The translations under genes were made by a program, and so were the position numbers. This document shows positions 3,301-5,435 of a stretch of DNA of 5,435 bases, one piece after another. Source of the DNA: Flagellimonas_B algarum (GTDB lineage Bacteria; Bacteroidota; Bacteroidia; Flavobacteriales; Flavobacteriaceae); the NCBI RefSeq assembly GCF_040513375.1, contig NZ_JBEVTG010000008.1, positions 1 through 5,435 on the forward strand. The letters run 5' to 3'. Each line of letters begins with the position of its first letter. Position 1 is the stretch's first letter. The notes below the pieces were generated by a model. That model was given only the letters and a program-made list of their open reading frames with translations, was not told where the DNA came from and did no database searches.

Positions 3301-5435
3301 GTATAAGGTCACTCACCGAAAGGTCTTCCGTCATCTCGCCAGACAAGGTAGCTGCCGCAGGACCACTTTCTTGGGTCCAGGCATAACTGACAATGGAACC
3401 ACCATCCGGATCATTTGCCGAACCGTCGATTAACGTGCTACTGGCCGGAAGGGTCAATGCAATGTCAGGACCTGCATTGGCCACCGGAATACCAGTACCC
3501 AATATCTCAATCCCTGAGATCTTGGCGTTATCGATAACTGAAGTAAGGGTAACGGTCAAGAAACCGTCGTTGACTACGATTCCGTTAAAACTTTCCACGA
3601 CGGCAATTGCAGGGCCACCAGCAGTGGCGAATATGTCGTAATCCTCTAACTGCGCCTGACCGTTTTCAATATCAACATCAAAGGTTCGCGAACCGATACC
3701 TCCTGAAGATCCCCCGCCCGGGAGACCGAAGAAAAGTTCGGCGAAATGGAGGTTGATGTTGTAATTGCCCACTGAAACCGGAATTTCATAGGTCATCGTG
3801 CCCGAATTAGCGAAACGCTCGGTTTGATAGAGTTCGTCATTATCGGTATTACCAATTGAGGTTACACGGGTAAAAGTACCTCCTCCACTAAAGTAATCAT
3901 CAGCGCTCCAAGCTTGGCCATTAAAGGTGAAATCCGGACCTCCGGAATTGATCCTAAGAATCGGTAGATCAGGCAATACGGTCACTGTAGCCTCATCAAA
4001 ATCAGTATCACCCTCGTCATCAGTAATGGTCAAACGGAAGACATAAGAACCCATGACCAAATCACTAGCGTTCAAGGTCGCTGTATCGGCACCTCCTAAA
4101 GTAGCCACACTCGGGCCACTTTCCTGAGTCCAGGCATAGCTCACGATAGCACCCCCATCAGGGTCGGTACCATTTCCATTGAGTACGGCGCTATTGCTAG
4201 GTAAAGTCATCGTGATATCATTTCCTGCATCGGCAATCGGAATCCTATTGCTCGGTGAGAAGGTGCCATTTTCATAGACCCTCGGCACCACGCTGCGCCA
4301 GCCTTGCGAGACTACGTCCAAATCGCCGTCGTTGTCGATATCGGCCACTTGTGCCCCATCGTGATGGTCGATCGTGCCGCCACCGGCATCCAGTTCGTGC
4401 TTGATCCAAGTGCCACTGTCACATAGATCGTTCTCGAAAGCGAAGAGTTTGTATTGGTTGCGCCACTCGCCCACGATCACATCATCGTCTCCATCGAAGT
4501 CGAAATCGACCACGTCCATACTCAATACGGCATCGATATCTGCCTCTATCACGTTCTTCGTCCATGGTTGTGTCGGGTCTGCCGGGGCCTCGAACCATGC
4601 CAGTTCTTGGCTGCCCCCGATCTGGCCCACTACCCCGTCTAGGTCACCGTCGCGGTCGATGTCCGATAAACGGTTGCGATCGAAGGTCGTCGGGAAGGTA
4701 ATACCCGTTGAAAACAAGGTCCAGCTACCACTGTCGTTGCGCAACCAGTTTCCTGCTTGGAACAGGTCTAGGTCGCCGTCGCCGTCGATATCGCCGTTGC
4801 TCAGCCCTTCTCCCAATGAGGTCGGATGGATGTTCTCCACCGTCCAGGTGCCGTTCACCGGGTCGGCAGGTACCGTCACCATCTGAACCTCCGAATTGCC
4901 ACCCTCACCGCGGTTCCAGGTTATGGCCATTTGATAAGGGCCGTTCTCTTCGTAAACCCCACCGGCAAGACCGGCGATAAATTCCTCGCCCCCTACGGCC
5001 GTTCCGGCTGGGATGTCGGTATAGACGGTAAAGTTACCCGAGCCATCATTTTGTGCCCAGACCAAATCAACACCGATATATGCCCCTTCGGTACCGAAGA
5101 GGTCCATATCACCGTCACCATCAAAATCATACACATGTGCGACATTCGCGAAAGTACCTCCGATATCAAATCGGTCCCAAGTGCCGGAAGCAGTACCAGG
5201 ATTGCGGTACCACCATCCTCCTGTGACAATGTCTTTAAGACCGTCACCATCAATATCATGATCGGGGAAGATATAAAGGGCCCTATAAGGCAATTCACCA
5301 TCGATTTGGTGTTCTTCCCATAGCGAAGGGAAGTCCGTATCGTTACAGGTAATGCCCGCGACCACGTTTACGGTAACCTCGTCGAAGATACCCGTGCCGG
5401 TATGGTTGGGGTTGAACAGTTCCAATCGGATGGTG
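365..5435 (-). CDS. Giant T9SS-secreted FG-GAP / PKD / malectin multidomain surface protein (5' end outside window)
   Basis: One uninterrupted frame runs from the right edge to a TAA stop at 367-365. It gives about 1,690 residues, numbered here from the codon at 5425-5423. That codon is TTG, and the frame stays open upstream of it through Arg-Ile-Thr to the edge, so it is not the start; the real start and signal peptide are missing. Domain order: tail of a beta-sandwich domain (to residue 22), FG-GAP beta-propeller (about 40-386), PKD-malectin three times (395-1148), a fourth K319-like PKD (1152-1240), four canonical PKD domains (1246-1589), and a T9SS sorting domain (1600-1686). No catalytic motif is visible in this part. 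Known family behaviour: malectin and FG-GAP modules bind glycans or proteins, PKD domains act as spacers, and the C-terminal domain directs export through the outer membrane and surface attachment. Inferred role: polysaccharide-binding adhesin, or the accessory half of a larger enzyme. Only two cysteines occur. Transcription ends at the terminator just downstream. The frame and domain class are secure; the exact ligand is unknown. Confidence 0.97.
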   Translation of the reverse strand, partial: TIRLELFNPNHTGTGIFDEVTVNVVAGITCNDTDFPSLWEEHQIDGELPYRALYIFPDHDIDGDGLKDIVTGGWWYRNPGTASGTWDRFDIGGTFANVAHVYDFDGDGDMDLFGTEGAYIGVDLVWAQNDGSGNFTVYTDIPAGTAVGGEEFIAGLAGGVYEENGPYQMAITWNRGEGGNSEVQMVTVPADPVNGTWTVENIHPTSLGEGLSNGDIDGDGDLDLFQAGNWLRNDSGSWTLFSTGITFPTTFDRNRLSDIDRDGDLDGVVGQIGGSQELAWFEAPADPTQPWTKNVIEADIDAVLSMDVVDFDFDGDDDVIVGEWRNQYKLFAFENDLCDSGTWIKHELDAGGGTIDHHDGAQVADIDNDGDLDVVSQGWRSVVPRVYENGTFSPSNRIPIADAGNDITMTLPSNSAVLNGNGTDPDGGAIVSYAWTQESGPSVATLGGADTATLNASDLVMGSYVFRLTITDDEGDTDFDEATVTVLPDLPILRINSGGPDFTFNGQAWSADDYFSGGGTFTRVTSIGNTDNDELYQTERFANSGTMTYEIPVSVGNYNINLHFAELFFGLPGGGSSGGIGSRTFDVDIENGQAQLEDYDIFATAGGPAIAVVESFNGIVVNDGFLTVTLTSVIDNAKISGIEILGTGIPVANAGPDIALTLPASSTLIDGSANDPDGGSIVSYAWTQESGPAAATLSGEMTEDLSVSDLIPGTYVFRLTVTDDEAETGFDEVTVTVAEQPDVIRINSGGPDFTFSGNEWIADNFFSGGMEFSRVTEIANTDNDQLYQTERFANSGSFTYEIQVNNGSYDLNLHFAELFFGLPGAGSGGGIGSRIFDVDIENGQAQLDDFDIFATAGGAAIAVVENFSNIIVSDGFLSITFSSVVDNAKISGLEIFDNSAASQIPVANAGLDQNIFLPTDTSTMNGSGNDPDGGAIVSYAWTQESGPNTATLSGENTQSLTASDLVEGSYTFRLTVTDDEAETGFDDVVINVISQPQFFRINAGGPTFNFGGDDWFADEFFIGGDDFERLTSIGNTTNDELYQTERFADSGSFSYEIPVVNGNYDINLHFAELFFGLPGAGSGGGVGSRVFSVDIENGQGQLENYDIFQTAGGAALAVVEGFTGIQVTDGSLTITFTSVVDNAKVSGLEVIFTEVPVVEAGTDVEITLPTDQVVLNGDAQDPDGGSIVSLLWTQQSGPETATLSGETTLILTADDLVAGTYVFRLTAEDDEGDTAFDEVTVTVFPENMAPVAVIEADPLTGDAPLEVAFTGSGSTDDVGIVSYAWDFDDGGSSTDADPTYTFTTAGTYDVVLTVTDGGGLTDSETVTIEVTVPNQAPDAVASADPLTGDAPLEVAFTGSASTDDVGIVSYAWDFADGGTATEADPTYTFNTPGTYQVELTVTDGGGLTDTANVTIVVGQGNEAPMAIITADPLTGTVPLEVNFTGSGSTDDVAVVSYAWDFGDGGSSTDADPTYTFTAVGSYTVTLTVIDGGGLSDSETVTIEVVAVPNEAPVAIATADPISGEAPLEVAFTGSGSTDDVAVVSYAWDFGDGGSSIDADPTYTFTTPGTFDVELTVTDGGGLSDTTTVTIEVEDNTPTSSGDMVDAVIVPNPATAVANVQILEIPEDRVLVKLYLHDSTGRVLGSYAPSDVFVEGRYEVPIETLRDGLYFVVLEFSRGDDMPIRFLIKN
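368..628 (-). other. T9SS type A C-terminal sorting domain (Por secretion tail)
   Basis: Residues 1600-1686 carry the expected order of motifs: VIVPNPA near 1604-1610, a strand LVKLYLHDSTGRVL, then YEVPIETLRDGLYFVVLE, and the terminal RFLIKN. This is the TIGR04183 / PF18962 family pattern. In Bacteroidota this domain takes the folded protein through the outer-membrane type IX translocon, where it is usually removed by the PorU sortase and the protein is attached to A-type lipopolysaccharide or released. It implies an N-terminal Sec signal peptide beyond the right edge. A short Thr/Ser linker (NTPTSSGD, about 1592-1599) separates it from the last PKD. Confidence 0.95.
659..1690 (-). repeat. 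Tandem array of four canonical PKD domains (about 261-264 bp each)
   Basis: Copies lie at residues 1246-1328 (1690-1442), 1333-1414 (1429-1184), 1420-1502 (1168-920) and 1508-1589 (904-659). Each has the order AP..A, ADP(L/I)(S/T)G, PLEV.FTGS.STDD, SYAWDF.DGG, ADPTYTF, G(T/S)Y or GTF, LTV(T/I)DGGGL(S/T)D and TI.V. The WDFGDG core and the DGGGL turn are classical PKD (polycystic kidney disease) domain features. The repeats are also near-identical at DNA level in places: an 18-base segment at 1529-1546 recurs exactly at 1268-1285, with one mismatch at 743-760 and two at 1007-1024. Inferred role: an extended stalk lifting the binding modules off the surface. Confidence 0.95.
1706..1972 (-). other. 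K319-like PKD domain A4 (unpaired)
   Basis: Residues 1152-1240 run from VPVVEAGTDVEITLP through DPDGGSIVSLLWTQQSGP to FRLTAEDDEGDTAFDEVTVTV. It is the only A-type copy not followed by a malectin, and the only one with SLLWTQQ in place of SYAWTQE and AEDDEGD in place of T(I/V)TDDE. It closes the PKD-malectin array and joins it to the classical PKD stalk through a four-residue linker (FPEN). Confidence 0.88.
1982..2443 (-). other. Malectin-like carbohydrate-binding domain 3
   Basis: Residues 995-1148 carry RINAGGPTFNF, ELYQTERFADSGS, NYDINLHFAELFFG, the Gly/Ser loop at 1073-1086, FSVDIENGQGQL, YDIFQTAGG and NAKVSGLEVI. It is again 154 residues long. It is the most diverged of the three: Asp-Val becomes Ser-Val after the Gly loop, and ATAGG becomes QTAGG. 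That divergence may tune ligand preference, but the invariant core argues that the sugar-binding fold is kept. Confidence 0.9.
2459..2725 (-). other. K319-like PKD domain A3
   Basis: Residues 901-989 run from IPVANAGLDQNIFLP through NDPDGGAIVSYAWTQESGP to FRLTVTDDEAETGFDDVVINV. It is the third copy of the PKD half of the tandem unit, with 89 residues as in A1, A2 and A4. Its likely role is spacing between malectins 2 and 3. Confidence 0.9.
2747..3208 (-). other. Malectin-like carbohydrate-binding domain 2
   Basis: Residues 740-893 repeat every landmark of malectin 1: RINSGGPDFTF, QLYQTERFANSGS, SYDLNLHFAELFFG, the Gly/Ser loop at 818-831, FDVDIENGQAQL, FDIFATAGG and NAKISGLEIF. The length of 154 residues equals malectin 1. 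DNA codons differ frequently from copy 1 at third positions while the protein is conserved, so this is not a very recent copy. A short Ala/Ser-rich linker (NSAASQ) separates it from A3 and is absent between the other units. Confidence 0.9.
3224..3490 (-). other. K319-like PKD domain A2
   Basis: Residues 646-734 run from IPVANAGPDIALTLP through NDPDGGSIVSYAWTQESGP to FRLTVTDDEAETGFDEV. It is very close in sequence to A1 and A3 and occupies the same place before a malectin, so it is the first half of the second tandem unit. The ETGFDEV ending is shared more closely with A3 (ETGFDDV) than with A1. Confidence 0.9.
3500..3961 (-). other. Malectin-like carbohydrate-binding domain 1
   Basis: Residues 489-642 open with the malectin signature RINSGGPDFTF. 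They continue with ELYQTERFANSG, the core NYNINLHFAELFFG, a Gly/Ser-rich loop at 567-580, then FDVDIENGQ, YDIFATAGG and a closing strand pair ending NAKISGIEIL. Malectin domains (Pfam PF11721 family) bind glucosidic oligosaccharides such as maltose or nigerose in the eukaryotic ER; bacterial secreted homologues are regarded as carbohydrate-binding modules. The fold assignment is strong. The sugar specificity is not deducible here. Confidence 0.9.
3977..4243 (-). other. K319-like PKD domain A1
   Basis: Residues 395-483 start with IPIADAGNDI, continue through DPDGGAIVSYAWTQESGP, and end with YVFRLTITDDEGD and FDEATVTV. This is the Ig-like PKD variant (K319L/REJ-like, with a WTQxSGP core) rather than the classical WDFGDG type. 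It immediately follows the propeller and precedes malectin 1 with a five-residue linker. Its likely role is a rigid spacer. This copy has LGGAD where A2-A4 have LSGE. Confidence 0.9.
4268..5308 (-). other. FG-GAP/VCBS-type beta-propeller region, six calcium-loop motifs and one degenerate blade
   Basis: Residues about 40-386 contain six DxDxDGxxD-type loops beginning at residues 57, 100, 212, 255, 307 and 362 (for example DIDGDGLKD and DIDNDGDLD). Each is followed by a hydrophobic strand such as DLF or DVIVG and an aromatic turn such as WWYRNPG, WLRND or WFEAP. Spacings are 43, 112, 43, 52 and 55 residues. The double-length gap contains a blade-like segment without the acidic ligands at about 151-176, giving a plausible seven-bladed propeller. 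In known FG-GAP-like families (integrin alpha type; Pfam FG-GAP_3/VCBS) these loops bind calcium and stabilise the blades. In Bacteroidota such propellers occur in secreted adhesins and glycan-processing proteins. Cysteines at residues 27 and 335 bracket it. The ligand is unknown. Confidence 0.9.
5360..5435 (-). other. C-terminal strands of an upstream beta-sandwich domain (partial)
   Basis: The first visible residues read TIRLELFNPNHTG followed by GIFDEVTVNVV. The pattern of a strand, a short turn, then Phe-Asp-Glu-Val and a final strand is how both carbohydrate-binding jelly-roll domains (CBM4/9-like endings of the type FDDVxL) and the K319-like PKD domains of this same protein end (compare RLTAEDDEGD then FDEVTVTV at residues 1221-1240). 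The middle here (NPNHTGTG) lacks the Asp-Asp-Glu acidic turn of the PKD copies, which slightly favours a jelly-roll carbohydrate-binding domain. This cannot be settled without the sequence beyond the edge. Confidence 0.5.

Larger units (their letters stand above)
1982..4243 (-). repeat. Three tandem PKD-malectin units of 251-255 residues
   Basis: Unit starts are at residues 395, 646 and 901, and the following unpaired PKD starts at 1152, so the period is 251, 255 and 251 residues (about 755 bp). Each unit is an 89-residue K319-like PKD, a short linker and a 154-residue malectin. The extra four residues in unit 2 come from the NSAASQ linker. The period and the co-conservation of both halves show that the unit duplicated as a whole. 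Confidence 0.93.

Noticed and set aside
1982..4243. Insertion sequence or transposon flanked by repeats
   Set aside because: The long direct repeats are in-frame PKD-malectin domains with a continuous reading frame. No transposase or terminal inverted repeats are seen.
4374..4886. Plus-strand open frame of about 170 codons opposite the propeller
   Set aside because: Its product is Ser/Pro/Arg-rich without domain features, it lies wholly antisense to well-recognised FG-GAP motifs, and it falls in the GC-rich block where stop codons are rarer. It is a shadow.
4826..5323. Plus-strand open frame of about 165 codons opposite blades 1-4
   Set aside because: It overlaps the other antisense frame and the propeller coding sequence, and its protein shows no recognisable motif. 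Regular Asp/Gly codons on the coding strand leave few stops on the opposite strand.
365..5425. TTG at 5425 as translation start
   Set aside because: The frame is open upstream to the edge, no ribosome binding site precedes it, it would begin in the middle of a beta strand, and no signal peptide follows although the T9SS tail requires one.

Overview
The window is almost entirely one very long gene on the minus strand. It encodes the C-terminal 1,690 or so residues of a giant secreted, modular, probably carbohydrate-binding protein. The gene is open through the right edge, so its start, signal peptide and any N-terminal catalytic domain lie outside. The protein ends in a clear type IX secretion system (T9SS) sorting domain, which is confined to the Bacteroidota. 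Together with FG-GAP, PKD and malectin modules, this points to a gliding or polysaccharide-degrading flavobacterium or relative. The genus cannot be named from the sequence.

In protein order (right to left on the DNA) the layout is: the tail of an unseen beta-sandwich domain (about 5435-5360); an FG-GAP/VCBS-type beta-propeller with six calcium-loop motifs plus one degenerate blade (about 5308-4268); three tandem PKD(K319-like)-malectin units of 251-255 residues followed by a fourth PKD without a malectin (4243-1706); four canonical PKD domains spaced 87-88 residues apart (1690-659); a short Thr/Ser linker; and the T9SS C-terminal domain (628-368) ending at a TAA stop (367-365). A strong intrinsic terminator with a UUCG-capped stem follows 18 bases after the stop.

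The left 310 bases contain no convincing gene. They hold a perfect 9-bp inverted repeat, a 9-bp direct repeat spaced two helical turns apart, a weak Bacteroidota-type promoter match pointing left, and two marginal open frames that run off the left edge.

The inferred job is a cell-surface or released adhesin or polysaccharide-binding protein. The propeller and three malectins would supply ligand contacts, the PKD domains a rigid stalk, and the C-terminal domain export and anchoring. No tRNA, rRNA, CRISPR or mobile element was seen. The most informative oddities are the degenerate propeller blade, the lone cysteine pair bracketing the propeller, the GC-rich block that coincides with most of the propeller, and the nested duplication history of the PKD array.
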